64,000 nucleotides of DNA from Chrysemys picta bellii. Taxonomy: Eukaryota; Chordata; Testudines; Emydidae. The stretch covers positions 117,817,434 to 117,881,433 of the forward strand of contig NC_088795.1 in assembly GCF_011386835.1 (NCBI RefSeq), in the 5' to 3' direction. Of this stretch, positions 34,140 through 44,462 are shown in pieces; position 1 is the stretch's first letter, and every line of letters starts with the position of its first letter. The notes beneath the pieces are model-generated. The model had not been told where the DNA came from. It saw only the letters and a program-made list of their open reading frames with translations, and made no database searches. The translations under genes were made by a program, and so were the position numbers.

Positions 34140-34560
34140 TTCCCTCCCCCTCCTTCATAGGGCAGTAGGGAGAGATACCACCTCACGATCCAGGCATTGG
34201 TATCCTTCATGGAATTCAGCCAACAGAGACATCATGGTCCATGACTAGTAGGAAGGCGCTCCCCAATGAATAATAATGGAGAACATCTATGGCCCACTTC
34301 ACTGCCTGGATTTCCTTTTTGATGGTTGAATAGTTTACTTCCTGAGAGAACAGCTCTCTAGTTATGTAGAGGGCTGGATGTTCCTTGTCATCAATGTTCT
34401 GGGATAGCACGGCCCCAAGGCACACATTCAATGCATCCGTCTGTAGAATGACCTGTTTCAAGAAGTCAGGGTGGAAAAGGAATGGTTTGTGGGTTAGATG
34501 ATTATTTAAGGCTTTGTATGCACTCATGCAAGTTTCCTTCCATTTGACCTTTTTTTGGGC
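34140..34560 (-). pseudogene. RNase H domain of gypsy-type element
   Basis: A 103-residue minus-strand frame (34216-34527) contains FLKQVILQTDALNVCLGAVL, then HPALYITRELFSQEVNYST and IKKEIQAVKWAIDVLHYYSL, the Ty3/gypsy RNase H with its D-A and E-x-x-A-x-x-W features. It ends VMDHD where TDH-type residues are expected. A short frameshifted continuation to about 34140 reads KDTNAWIVRWYLSL, the usual end of this domain. It would remove RNA during cDNA synthesis. The domain lies immediately downstream of the RT relic. Confidence 0.85.
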
Positions 34561-34589
34561 TAGTGTCCTTTATGAGGTAATGGGGGCTG

Positions 34590-35440
34590 CTACTGTGACA
34601 AAGTCTGGTACAAACTGACTAAGAGCTGGCCAAGTCCAGAAACGGTCATACCTTCTTCTTAGTAGAACTGGGCAGTTCGCTAGTTGTCAATCAGTGGGTT
34701 CAGCTGGTCTTTCCCCATGGTGTATCTGAGATACATCGCCTCCCTTTTCCCAGTGGATGCATGGTCGAATTTGCAGTAAACCCGGCCTTCTCAAGGGCCC
34801 AGGTGACTGTGGTGATGTGCTTCATGTGGTCCTCCTAGCTGAGACTATAAATGACTATTGTCACCAATACAGGTGGCCGCACTTGTTCCATTAAGCTGCT
34901 GAAAGGTGGCCATGGCCCCATGGAGCCTGAATGGCATGGTCACAAATTGGTACAGACCAAAGGGGGGAAGAAAGGCCACCTTTTTGCGCAATTCTGCCAT
35001 CAGCGGGATCTGCCAGTACCCCTTTCCCAGATCTAAGGTGGAGATATATTCAGCTGTCCCCAGCCTCTCATCCATCCAGAGCACTGGGTACATGTCAAAC
35101 CTGGATATTGTGTTGATTTTACGTCTATGTAAAATATAGTTGACCTGTCCATCTTTGGCAGCAGCATGATAGGGCTCCTCTGCTTGCTGTGGGACTCCTT
35201 GATGACTCCTAGATCTAGCATAGCCTTCAGGTCTTTGTTAACCACTTCCCACATCCTTCTTGGCAGGGGCTGATGGCTCTCCTGGACTTTCTGCCCCTGG
35301 TTGATCACAATGTGGTGGTAAATTAACTGTGTCAATCCTGCGAGTTGAGAACACCGAGGAAAATGTCTGGACCAGTTGTAGCATTTGTGACCATTGTTCA
35401 CATCAGACCATTGTTCCCTCATTTGAACCAAATTCAGGCC
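34590..35440 (-). pseudogene. Reverse transcriptase of gypsy-type element, disrupted
   Basis: Two overlapping minus-strand frames cover the domain. 35033-35431 has LPRRMWEVVNKDLKAMLDLG and VIKESHSKQRSPIMLLPKMD, the approach to the palm; 34845-35093 has ISTLDLGKGYWQIPL (motif A), then FGLYQFVTMPFRLHGAMATF. Motif C, normally Y-x-D-D, reads CIGD near 34860, so the active site is lost. Downstream a frameshifted stretch still shows ...YTMGKDQLNPLID, the RT thumb/connection region. Stops and frameshifts show the copy is dead. RT follows the integrase relic on the same strand, the unusual order noted for this element. Confidence 0.85.
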
Positions 35441-35580
35441 TGGAGATGTCAGGGCTTGGGGCCGTAGCTCCAGCTTGAGTGGATGTGGTATTATGAGCAG
35501 GCCTTCCTGATCTCTCCAGGCCTTTAGAAAGTTAACAAGGTATATCTGTCTCTCCTTTCTCTACCCAGGCTGATGAATCA
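35440..35580 (-). pseudogene. Integrase-RT linker of gypsy-type element
   Basis: One minus-strand reading gives EGLLIIPHPLKLELRPQALT between the integrase end and the RT start, the linker seen in this element type. It begins at the left edge of the nested SINE. Confidence 0.55.
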
Positions 35581-35786
35581 GGGGGGAGGGATAGCTCAGC
35601 GGTTTGAGCATTGGCCTGCTAAACCCAGGGTTGTGAGTTCAATCCTTAAGGGGGCCACTTAGGGATCTGGGGCAAAATCAGTACTTGGTCCTGCTAGTGA
35701 AAGCAGGGGGCTGGACTCGATGACCTTTCAAGGTCCCTTCCAGTTCTAGGAGACAGGATAGCTCCATTAATTTATTTAATTTTTTA
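35581..35786 (+). repeat. Cry-type tRNA-derived SINE
   Basis: The head ggagggatagctcagcggtt has a pol III A box, and ggttgtgagttcaatcctta a B box. It is followed by a body with gatctggggcaaaatcag and a CR1-like tail (ggctggactcgatgacc, aggtcccttccag), then an AT-rich end. This matches the tRNA-derived SINE of cryptodiran turtles, and is the main taxonomic clue in the window. It is inserted between the integrase and RT relics of the gypsy-type element; a short repeat (aatc) is the only hint of target duplication. Confidence 0.9.
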
Positions 35787-36910
35787 AATCTCAGTCATCC
35801 GGCCCTACTCTTCTTATCACCTCCCATGGGCCTTGCCATCTGGCCAACAGTTTTGAATCGGAGCGCTAGTAGCACTAATACCCTATCACTGGGCTTGAAC
35901 TCATGTAACCACGGTTCCTCTACTGTGGGTGCATTCCTGGCAATGCTGAGATTTAAGTGAACTTTAGCCTCTCCCTTGAGCCTGTACCTCTGAGTTCCTG
36001 TTCCTCCCAGGCTTCCCGATGGAGGTCCAAAATCCTCCTGGACTGTCTCCCGTACAGCAGTTCAAACAGCAAAAACTCTGTGGAGGCTTCAGGAATCTCC
36101 TGTATAGCAAACAGTAGGGGAGGCATCAGTCACTCCTGGTAACAGAGGTCTGAGGCCACAAACTTCTTCAGTATTGCCTTCAGGGTCCTGTTAAACCCCT
36201 CCACTACCCTGTGGTACACTGGTGTTCTAAGGGATTTCATCTTTAGCAACTCAAACAACGCTTGCATCAATTTTGATGTGAAATTGGACCCCTGGTCAGG
36301 GCCGGCTCTAGCTTTTTTGCTGCCCCAAGCAGCAAAAAAAAGTGCCGTCCCCCGAGCTCCCCCGCCGAGCGCCGCCCCCCCCCGCCGAGCGCCACCGGAA
36401 CCCCCGTGCCGCCCCCCGCCGAGCGCCGGAGCCCGCCCCCCCCCCTGCGCCAAGCCCCGCGCCGCCGGAGCCCGCCCCCTGCCGAGCGCCGCCGGAACCC
36501 CCCTCCAGCGCCGCGCCTGCGCCGCCCCCGCGCCGCCCCCCCCGCTGAGCGCCGCACGCCGGAGCCCGCCCCCCCCGTGCCGAGCGCTGCCGGAACCCCC
36601 CCCCCCCGAGCGCCGAGGCCCGAGCCCCGCGCTGCCCCTCCCCGCCGAGCGCCGCCGGACCCCCCCCCAGAGCACCGCCCCCCCGCCGAGCGCCGTGCCG
36701 CCGGAGTGCCCCCCGCCCGCGGAATGCCGCGCCATGCTCCCCCCCGCCGCCCCTTACCAGGTGCCGCCCGAAGCGTGTGCTTGGGTGCCTGGTGCCTGGA
36801 GCCGGCCCTGCCCCTGGTGTGTCAGGATTTCTCTCAGTATCCTAACCCTCGTGAAGACCTACATGAGCTCAGTTGCAACTCGGTGCATTTGTCATGCATA
36901 AAGGAATAGC
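35787..36910 (-). pseudogene. Integrase of gypsy-type element, split by a hAT-like MITE
   Basis: From right to left on the minus strand: a relic ending RILREILT at 36.82-36.9 kb, the motif HQGSNF across the MITE junction (normally DQGxNF with a catalytic Asp), then SKLMQALFELLKMKSLRTPV and EGFNRTLKAILKKF. An in-frame stop near 36130 follows, then LLFAIQEIPEAS...FELLYGRQ and the C-terminal EFKPSDRVLVLL block near 35.85-35.9 kb. These are successive parts of a Ty3/gypsy retroviral-type integrase. The catalytic Glu region (usually VERFN) reads VEGFN. The MITE at 36297-36810, stops and frameshifts break the gene. Confidence 0.8.
36289..36818. mobile_element. hAT-like MITE with GC-rich interior and 8-bp duplication CCCCTGGT
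   Basis: The 514-bp element at 36297-36810 has inverted ends cagggccggct and agccggccctg, flanked by CCCCTGGT at 36289-36296 and 36811-36818. The interior (about 36350-36760) is extremely GC-rich with repeated 'gagcgccg' and C runs, giving long open frames on both strands that are compositional. The ends and 8-bp duplication point to the hAT superfamily. Confidence 0.85.
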
Positions 36911-37454
36911 CCCACTTGTGAAATACTACAAACCTTTCTATAGAAGTGCAAAAGAAACATTTTGCAATACAAATTTAACTACTCAGAGTGTGAGAGAGAG
37001 AATTTGTAAAGAAAAATCTTAACATCGTAAAACTAATTTTTTTTTAGGTAAAATGAAAAGTTAAAATATTACAGGTCAAATTTTCAAAAATGTCTTGTAA
37101 TCCTGGATGCACAACTTGAAACAACCCAAAACTGGAGCATCCACAACTACAAACGCATTCTTGCATGCGTGTAAAAAGGAAGTTTGCATAGACAACTGGG
37201 ATCACATTTTTTTAAAATGAATTTCCAGAAGAACTTCAAGCAAATGTATAATTAAGAATAAGAATCCTGTCAGTAGACATTGTTTGACTTAATTGCTAAC
37301 TATGCACATTTCCATAAACAGAAGAGGAACGACATTAGGAAAAAAACTTTCCAGCAATTACAAATTTATTTCAATTATTCATTGTTACAATCACTGAACT
37401 CTTCATGCTCATAATATTGGCTAATGGTTTTGCAGTTTTTACTCATTCCAAAAT
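36911..37454. other. No recognised feature
   Basis: AT-rich. The gypsy-type element cannot be followed beyond about 36910, so it is truncated here. Confidence 0.4.
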
Positions 37455-37585
37455 GTAGGCCCCAATCCTGCAAACACTTATGCATGTGTGTAACTTTCCC
37501 TGTGTAAGTCGTCCCATTCAACTCAATGAAATCACTCACATGTGCAAAGTTCCACATGCATGTATGTTTTCATAGGATCCAGGAC
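37455..37585. repeat. Palindromic 'caatcctgcaaacac' repeat
   Basis: ccaatcctgcaaacacttat, 'gtgtgtaact', the 'cattcaactcaatg' centre, then 'cacatgtgcaaagtt' and 'ggatccaggac' show a worn palindromic amniote repeat. Confidence 0.55.
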
Positions 37586-37969
37586 TTAGGACTTTGTCAG
37601 TGTTCAGAATGACTTTATGTATAATGTACAATTCTATGTTGCATTAATGTCACTGTTTTCAGTATTTGTATTACTAAATATTTTTACTCACTTATCTCTC
37701 TTCAAACAAACCAAGAACACAGAAAAGGCTGGTGGAAGAAAAGCAGATCTGTTTGGAAGTCAGATCATTCTCTATTGTTGTAAAGTTAACTCCTATTAAA
37801 ACTGGTTTCCTTGGATGTACTGCATTTAAATCGCAAAGGGTGTACATAAGAATGTCCAACTTCTTCTTCAAGAACATAGGTAGTTTAAAGAACGTACATA
37901 GCAGACTGTATAATTCAAAGACCTCCAAACGAGTACACATCCCAGAGGAATAAGCAAACATCATCTTAC

Positions 37970-38070
37970 CATCAGCAATCTGCTTCTGGTTACAACCTGT
38001 GGTAAGACGTGTGTCATCATCTTGTATTGGAACATATAAAATGCAATGGCAATAAATGAGGACAGCAACC
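37970..38070 (-). CDS. Candidate exon of unknown gene (weak)
   Basis: On the minus strand, a 101-base segment is preceded by tctgctacttgtgaatcag (acceptor AG at 38072-38071) and followed by gtaaga (donor from 37969). One frame is open across it and beyond (reading LLSSFIAIAFYMFQ, then YKMMTH), with a hydrophobic stretch that could be a membrane segment. A second frame is also open and extends to 37692. No repeat family is recognised here. I cannot name a gene. The splice sites could be chance, and there is no neighbouring exon to check phase against. Confidence 0.25.
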
Positions 38071-38194
38071 CTGATTCACAAGTAGCAGACCCAAGTCAGG
38101 CTATTTATTATATTTCATCCTTACATAGCATTTTTATCCAAGATTTCTTTTTCATAAACATTAATAACCTAAGCTTCACAACACCCTCTAGATA

Positions 38195-38340
38195 AGTGTT
38201 ATTCCCATTTTACGAGTTAAATGAAGCACAGAGAGGACTTGCCCAAGGTCACAAATAAAGCCAGTGTTAAAACAGGTTAGATAACCTAGGAACCCCGTCT
38301 CCAATACCTCTGCTCTCACCATTAGCCAACACTTCCATCT
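38195..38340 (-). repeat. CORE-SINE (MIR-like), reverse
   Basis: ttcccattttacgagttaaatg, gcacagagaggacttgccc and caaggtcaca are the core; the head follows to about 38335. Confidence 0.75.
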
Positions 38341-38444
38341 ACCTTAAATACTGGGAAATCCTTTTGATTTAACTGAAGTTCAAAGTCATCCTTTTATAAA
38401 CCTTCTGACTGCACCATCTAGAAGTACACACCGTAGCCGTTTAC

Positions 38445-38585
38445 CATGAGATCTGTACACCTGCAGCATTACCATCTCATTTTACAGATAAGGAACCAGA
38501 GAATTTAGTTAACCATCTTAGAATGACAGTGTTAAGAATCAAGAATACAACCTACATCTTTTGATCCACGGTCTCCTTCTGTAAT
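38445..38585 (-). repeat. CORE-SINE (MIR-like), reverse, degenerate
   Basis: catctcattttacagataag then 'accagagaatttagttaac' and 'ggtctccttctgtaa'. Second reversed copy within 250 bp of the first. Confidence 0.6.
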
Positions 38586-39720
38586 ACTTCGAGATGATCA
38601 GCCTCCCTGAAAGTTTGATTTGAATATGTGGCCATCTTTATCTAAAGCAGTTGAGTCTGTAAACTAGGCTAAAGTCTTGCAAGAAAAGCCTGTTTTTGAT
38701 ATTCTAGTCCTTCTGCCTTTAGTTTCAGCTGGAATGAAGAAAAGCAGAGAGATGTGAAAAGGATACCAGCACCTTTCATGCTACTCTGAAACATTTCAAT
38801 AAACAGTTTATCCAAAAGTAATTGTTGAATAAGTGAGATGCAGGTTACTAACAATGAACAATACAATTCTAAAACTCTAGCTACAAAGCTAGGAAAATAA
38901 AGTCATAGAGGCAAGACTAAAAAAGGAAAAAGCGAGTTCATTAACCTATGGTCAATTATGGCTTACTTTTTCTATAAACAAACCAAAGTAGGCATTAAGA
39001 ATTCCCCCCCCTAGTAACAATACACCCTCATATGGAAGGAATCTCTTCACCTAACATCAAAATGCAGCCACCACTGCTGTGGAACATGGCAGCTGTTTGA
39101 TAACACAAAACGCCACACAACAGTTTAAAGAATGAATTGAAGACCAATATATGCAGTTGAAATTGAGAGGGGGTGAAGCAAGCAGAAGCAAAGGAAAAAT
39201 GGGGTACTAAATCTGTCAGATCTCTATGACAAACAAGTAAAAAGAAATGAGTGAGACTCATATTACTGAGAGCCTAAGTGGGGTGTAATTTAGGCAGCCT
39301 TCTCAGTTGCAGCTGATACAAACATTCTCTGAGGGTATTTTTAGGGATATTAATATATTTCAGGTGATATCCTAAATCACAAACTTTTTGACACAATGTT
39401 GGTGGAAAAAAACTGTTCAGTAGAAATGCATCAAGTCTAGTAGAATGCCCAGTCATTCATAGTGATGAATGCTCTAAATTCTCATTAATTTATCATATAT
39501 ATTACACATCGCCTAGAATACAATAATATTTAGCATTAGTGTAACACATTATTTGTAAAACACTTTATACTGGGTTTGTCTCTTCAAGACCTTGCTCCTT
39601 ATAGAAATACTTACAGCAGTGCAAGATGAGTGGAAAGTGGGTGCAAAACACTAACAATGCTGATTTGTTAGCATTTTACATCCACTTTACATAGGTGCAA
39701 TTGATTAGAAAAGTGCAAGG
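38586..39720. other. No recognised feature
   Basis: AT-rich with short motif-free frames. Confidence 0.4.
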
Positions 39721-39724
39721 CAAT

Positions 39725-39965
39725 GGAGACCAGGTTTGCACTAGAATCTTTTGCCAGTATAGCAATGTTGGTTAGAGGCATGATTTATTTACTTATAAAT
39801 GTTTCCATTTATTTTCTGTAACATCATTTTAATGCTGGCAAAACCTCTAGTGCAGACACCGTTACAGTGGCATAAAAATATACGTTTCACTCTATGAACT
39901 GCTATAAACGACACAATCAAAAGTAATTTTGTGCTACATCTGCACTAGCCACACTGATATAGTGT
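39725..39965. repeat. hAT-like MITE, worn
   Basis: 'gaccaggtttgcacta' at the left and 'ctgcactagccacac' at the right, with an interior (ttttgccagtatagcaatg, gctggcaaaacctctagtg) familiar from turtle MITEs whose ends carry a 'tagtgtagac' motif. Confidence 0.5.
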
Positions 39966-40330
39966 AGGTCTACACTTGCAGCAGCGTGTAGAGCAGACAC
40001 TGCACACCCAGCTAGATGGGTATAAATAGCAGCATACTGCTTAGGCAAGTAGAGTACAGACACATCAGCAGCCTAGGGTATGTACCTGACATGGCTCTCC
40101 ACATACCCAAGCAATGCCTCCCCACATCTACACTTCTATTTTTAGCAGTGTAGTGTCCCACTGCCCCCCTGCCAGAGCCTGTCGCAGCCATGTGTAGCTA
40201 TCCACCACAGTGAGTGTGGATGCAGCCTGCCCTACACTGCGCTGTGTAGCCACAGGTACCCCAGCACCACCACAGACGTAGACAAGGTCACAGTTATATG
40301 AGCAAACCTTTTAAGTGTAGACCAGGCCGG
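39961..40330. repeat. hAT-like MITE with 'gtgtaggtctacac' ends
   Basis: Left end agtgtaggtctacacttgc and right end aagtgtagaccaggcc form short inverted termini. The interior is GC-richer than its surroundings. Confidence 0.6.
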
Positions 40331-40599
40331 AGAACTGGGTCAGTTAATTTCAAAAGGACTAACCTGCTGCCAGAGACTCAGGAAATGAGAGTCATTTATG
40401 GGACGCAATGTAATTATTGGCACTGTGCTGTATTAGAATAACAGCATAAAACTTAACTCTCCCCCTGAGAAATAAAGGTGCTAAAATAGCAACTGGAGGA
40501 ATAAGAGATAATAAATGAAAGTGGCATGACTCACTAGATTCAAATAAAAGCAGATAATTATTTTTCAGAATCAATCTTATTTGAGAGAGCCTGCCAGTT

Positions 40600-40690
40600 T
40601 AAAATGCAGTGCTGTTGCAGCTGTGTTGGTCCCGGGATATTAGCAATACAAGACAGGTGCGGTAATACCTTTTACCAATCTATGATACTG
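40600..40690 (-). repeat. Penelope-like element 3' end fragment, reverse, worn
   Basis: gttgcagctgtgttggtccc, gggatattagcaatacaag and gcggtaataccttttacc resemble the reversed terminal block seen at 29.45 kb. Confidence 0.5.
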
Positions 40691-40809
40691 GTAATAACTC
40701 AGATGACTAAAAGTGACATATTACCTGACCCACCTTATCAGTTTAAAATTTATGCTGCAAACAAACCAATCTATGATACTAGCTAATAACTCAGATGACT
40801 AAACGTGAC
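40674..40809 (+). repeat. Tandem duplication of about 45 bp, 91 bp apart
   Basis: accaatctatgatactgg...taataactcagatgac at 40674-40717 recurs at 40765-40809 with very few differences. The spacer has 'cagtttaaaatttatgctg', itself similar to 'cagtttaaaatgcagtgctg' upstream near 40596, so the duplicated unit may be longer. Confidence 0.75.
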
Positions 40810-41535
40810 TGATTCTAGTTTATCAGTGATTATTTTTGCTTATGTTTTACATCTCAGTTTAGACATTACATTTCAATACAGCTTCACTTTTGTTTACAGA
40901 CAGTTATACTTGTCTGACAACTGAAATCCTTTGGTTCCAACCGCAGCAGAGCAATATTTTATTTACACACAACTGTCTCCTAGGGATTTGTTTGCAAAAT
41001 GTGGAAACTTTCTATTGGGCTGCTGTTTTATAAAAGCTTGATTTGACAATATTTTAATCTGGAGCCAGATTTACATTGACAGCATCTCTGTACATAGTCT
41101 AATATCACTATAATGTGGTCAAATATAATAATTTTAATATATCTAAATATTGTGGTTGACATTCATACCAGTGCAGAAGAGACTGCACGGGTCCCACGTA
41201 TGGACCTCTTCCAGTGTTGCCAACTCTTGCAGTTTACCACAAGTCTCATTATAATAATTGGTGATTTTCTTTTAAAGCCCAGGCTCCTGGAGTCATGTGA
41301 TTACACAGGACTCTTAGCTTCCATTGGAAGGCCTTCATGGTCATAGAAAAAAGCTTGAAAATATGTAGGCTCAAAACCCAGAAGGAAACTAAAAAGAAAC
41401 ATATTGTTTTAAAGCCAATCAGTGCTTGGGGTTGGCAATATTGCTTTTAAAGGGTTTAAGAAGGAATGGATTGCAGCATCTGGATTAAATTTTGCCTGGG
41501 CCTCATGCAGGGATATAAAGTGGCAGGCACAAAGG
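40810..41535. other. No recognised feature
   Basis: Nothing nameable. Confidence 0.4.
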
Positions 41536-41612
41536 CCCAGATCCTTTAAGGTAGTTAGGTGCCCAATGGGAGTTAGGTGCTTTAAATCCCTTTGATGATC
41601 TGGGCCCAAAAG
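41536..41612. repeat. Palindromic 'ggcccagatc' repeat
   Basis: ggcccagatcctttaagg pairs with cctttgatgatctgggccc; the inner arms 'ttaggtgccc' and 'gttaggtgcttt' flank 'aatgggag'. Near-complete hairpin. Confidence 0.7.
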
Positions 41613-41779
41613 CCAGCATCTCTATACTAGGCCACGAGCAACAGCAGTTCTTATATTCTGCTGAGCACAAGAACTACTCACTGACAGCTCCCCAGAGGGT
41701 CCACCCCTACTTGCGTGGGCCATAAAGTATAGTGTACCCATCTCTCCTAAAGGGCTGTTAAAAGTCCAAGCTCCAGGAA

Positions 41780-41892
41780 GCACTGGACTGGATTCTCCAC
41801 TGCCTTGTATGTTGTGTGAAATGGGACTATTCTGATTTCACAGCACACACTTTGTAAGTAACAAGATGTAAGGCAATGCAGAACTAGGCCTA
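41780..41892. repeat. Palindromic 'ctgccttgtatgttg' repeat
   Basis: ggattctccactgccttgta pairs with taaggcaatgcagaac at 41869-41884. Centre holds 'gggactattctgatttcac'. Confidence 0.55.
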
Positions 41893-42168
41893 TTGCATCT
41901 CCCTAATGCTGAGTTAATCTTGCACCTCCCGTGGAGCAATTTAACTATACTCCTTCCCCATCATGGGCCTATACCTGAACATCACAGTCTGGCTTTTCAT
42001 AGGGCTGGAAATTCATAGCTGTTGAACAGTAAATCACAAACTACTTTTATTGCTATTTAATACTAAATCCAAGGATGCCTGTGTGATGGCCACCATATTG
42101 TCCAAGACCAGGGACCAAACCAGTGACCTCCGGACCTATAGGCAAGAGTCCTTATAGCCTGAAATAAA

Positions 42169-43412
42169 GAACCAGGGCCCAGGTGTTAAAGGTACTTAGA
42201 CATTGCTCTGCTCAGTGTTGCAGTGCCTAACCCTTTGGCAGCCTGCCGCCCAGGGGAACTTTCAGCCTCACGCTAGGCACTCAGGCTCCCCATACAAAGC
42301 GTGGGGAGAGCTAGGTGCTGGAGGAAGGGATTTTCAGAAGCCATTCACCTAAGCTGGAAAGCTGGTCAACAATGAAAGCGGAGGAAGAAAAATTCACTGT
42401 TACCCAGAAAGCAATGGAAAGGCGAATGTGCAAGCTATCGCTCCGTGACCATATACCAAATGAGGAGATCAGAAGGCGTACAGAGGTGACTGATGTAGTG
42501 CAGGCAATGCATGATGCAAAGTCGAGATGGGCGACTCGTGTAGTTCACAGGTAAGACAATAGGTGGACAACCCGCATCAGTGACTGGATCCCCAGAGACC
42601 ACAAGCGACCGCTGGGCAGACCGAAAACACGCTGGGCCGATCCCATGACAAAACTCTTTGGCCAGAAATGGAAAGAATGCGCTCGAAACAAAACAGAATT
42701 ATCTGGTGTTTGTGGAGGGATGGACGAAGACAAGCCGGACAAAGGTGATCCACCTAAGCCAGCCAGGAGTGAAATGCCTAGAAAAGGGGGTGGGGGGGGT
42801 GTCTTAGGTGCTTAATCAGCTGCCCTGGTTGACATGCCAGAGATATGTGCCTCTCTGCTTGGGATCCTCAGCTACAAATCTCTCCTGGAAATAGGCACCT
42901 AAGGTAGGTCAGCCATTAGGTAGCCCAATGTCCTACCAGCCAAAACCATTTCTTTCTCACCCTTGAGACCTCTTTCACACTCCCCTACATTTCTGTGTCC
43001 CTGGTCGTCTTCGGTGTGCCCCTTTACCTACTGATAGGCTGCCTCCAGCCCTCCTGCTGTGGGGGTTGTCAGGTCACAGGTGCGAGGCCTGCTCTGAGTC
43101 TGCCTATGGGATGGGCCTCGCTGGAGAAACTGGCAAGTCCCCGACTAGCTAGACTAGAGAATCCCACTTTGGGGCTCCCCAGCCTTTGACTTGAGCTCTG
43201 AGCATCTCATTAGCTGTGGGATGGCATCAGCAATTAGGTGGCTTTGGCAATTCCAACGAGCAGCAATGTCGGTACCTAGGAGACATGGGCACCTCCAGGT
43301 TTCATCAGCAGCTGAGCAGTGGCTTTGAAAATGTCACTGGTGCCTGAATGCTAAGCTTGGGCCCCTAAATACACAGGTAAAGGGCTACAGTCCAGGATCT
43401 GGGCCCTGGTTC
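42169..43412. repeat. 1.24-kb repeat with 14-bp perfect inverted ends, carrying a LINE fragment
   Basis: gaaccagggcccag at 42169-42182 is exactly inverted at 43399-43412. Just inside both ends are phrases of the 'cctaggcac' palindromic family (gtgcctaaccctttggcag; tgcctgaatgctaagcttgg). The interior includes an RTE-like fragment (42345-42770). Either one long DNA transposon or a palindromic element that took up insertions. Confidence 0.5.
42345..42770 (+). pseudogene. RTE-like non-LTR retrotransposon ORF C-terminal fragment
   Basis: A plus-strand reading shows VTQKAMERRMCKLSLRDHIP, then NEEIRRRTEVTDVVQAM and RWATRVVHR. It stops at TAA (42552-42554) and continues in the same frame with DNRWTTRISDWIPRDHKRPL, GRPKTRW and KLFGQKWKECARNKTE. 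This is the C-terminal tail that follows the reverse transcriptase in RTE-type LINE proteins (R-W-A-G-H-V and W-I-P-R...R-P-x-G-R-P patterns). The RT itself and the endonuclease are missing. The stop in place of a normal R/M codon marks it as dead. The clade assignment is from motif memory and another LINE clade is possible. Confidence 0.7.
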
Positions 43413-44460
43413 TGTGTCTGGGAGCTGTAACAGACTCACCCCCTCACTGAATAGGAGAAAAATAATTTGTGCTCACCAGTGGGTTAAAATTGCTGGTTAA
43501 AAACATCTTAATTTGTAAATTCTGGCAAAGTACCCTTCAGGTATGAAGGATAAAGCTACTAATGTTTATTAAACTGACATGGTTATTATGCAAGTCATTT
43601 TGTTAGGAGTTATTTTCTTTTCTTTAATAATTTACACTATTACTAGCAAGGAAATTGTTGTGTCCTGGAGTAATGTTCCCTGCCAAAGGGAATTTATTAT
43701 TAGTTCCCCTGACTCTTTTCATTAGTTATTTTTCTAGGGCTTCTACAGTTTAAAGCGGGATCTCTTTTTACCTTAGTGGGTGCGCTGATAAGCAGGAGGG
43801 CTGTTGGTAAGGGGAGGGGAATGTAGCATTTGCTGATCCTTCCCGACCTCCACCTACTGAGTGGATGTTATTTTCTCAAGGGGAGGGGAGAGAGTCCCTA
43901 ACGAGACCAAATATTCCAAGTATATTGTATTGCTGCTTATCAACAGTCAGGTGATGGTGAAAAATATTTAAAGCTTTCAAGGGAAAGCAGGTGAGCTCCT
44001 CCAGGGTCATTGAACTGTTCATTGGAGGGGCCTCTCATTTCCAAAACCTTTGACTCCACTGTTTAATAAAGTGAATTCTGTAGCCAGGTGGAGAATCTAC
44101 AGGAAAAGTTGTCAGATGAATGGGATTTATTTTTTAGGCCCCAGTAGTGCAGTGAGCTTCACAAGACCAGACCCCCCACATCAGATCCTTTTATCTTTCT
44201 ACTTTGGCTCCATCCGTTTTTCAGGAGGGGATTAGACCAGAGTGACAGCACATTGGGACCTGGTTGTGCAAGGTGCAGAATGCCCTCAGCTCCCTCCGAC
44301 TCCCAAGTGGCGTTCAGCACCTTGCAGGATCTAGCCCTTTGCTCCATAAAACTTTTCTTTGTAACAGGTAACAACCCTAAAATGAATAGAAATGTTCACT
44401 CAGCTAGTCTGTGGCAGCGTTATCTCCTATCTGTAAAATGAGGATGAGAATATTTACTAA
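43413..44460. other. No recognised feature
   Basis: Nothing nameable. Confidence 0.4.
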
Positions 44461-44462
44461 GG

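Larger units (their letters stand above)
33363..36910 (-). mobile_element. Ty3/gypsy-type retrotransposon with integrase before RT (Gmr1-like), 5' truncated
   Basis: Reading the minus strand from right to left: integrase core and C-terminus (36.9-35.8 kb), then reverse transcriptase (35.5-34.6 kb), RNase H (34.6-34.1 kb), non-coding sequence and an LTR. The protein motifs are Ty3/gypsy in type, but the IN-RT-RH order is that of Ty1/copia. Gmr1-like elements of deuterostomes are known for exactly this. No gag or protease is visible. A hAT-like MITE and a SINE are inserted in it. Confidence 0.75.

Noticed and set aside
36130..36909. Long alanine-, proline- and arginine-rich open frames on both strands at 36.1-36.9 kb
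   Set aside because: They lie mostly in the GC-rich core of a hAT-like MITE; the openness is compositional. Only the part left of 36290 on the minus strand is meaningful, as integrase.
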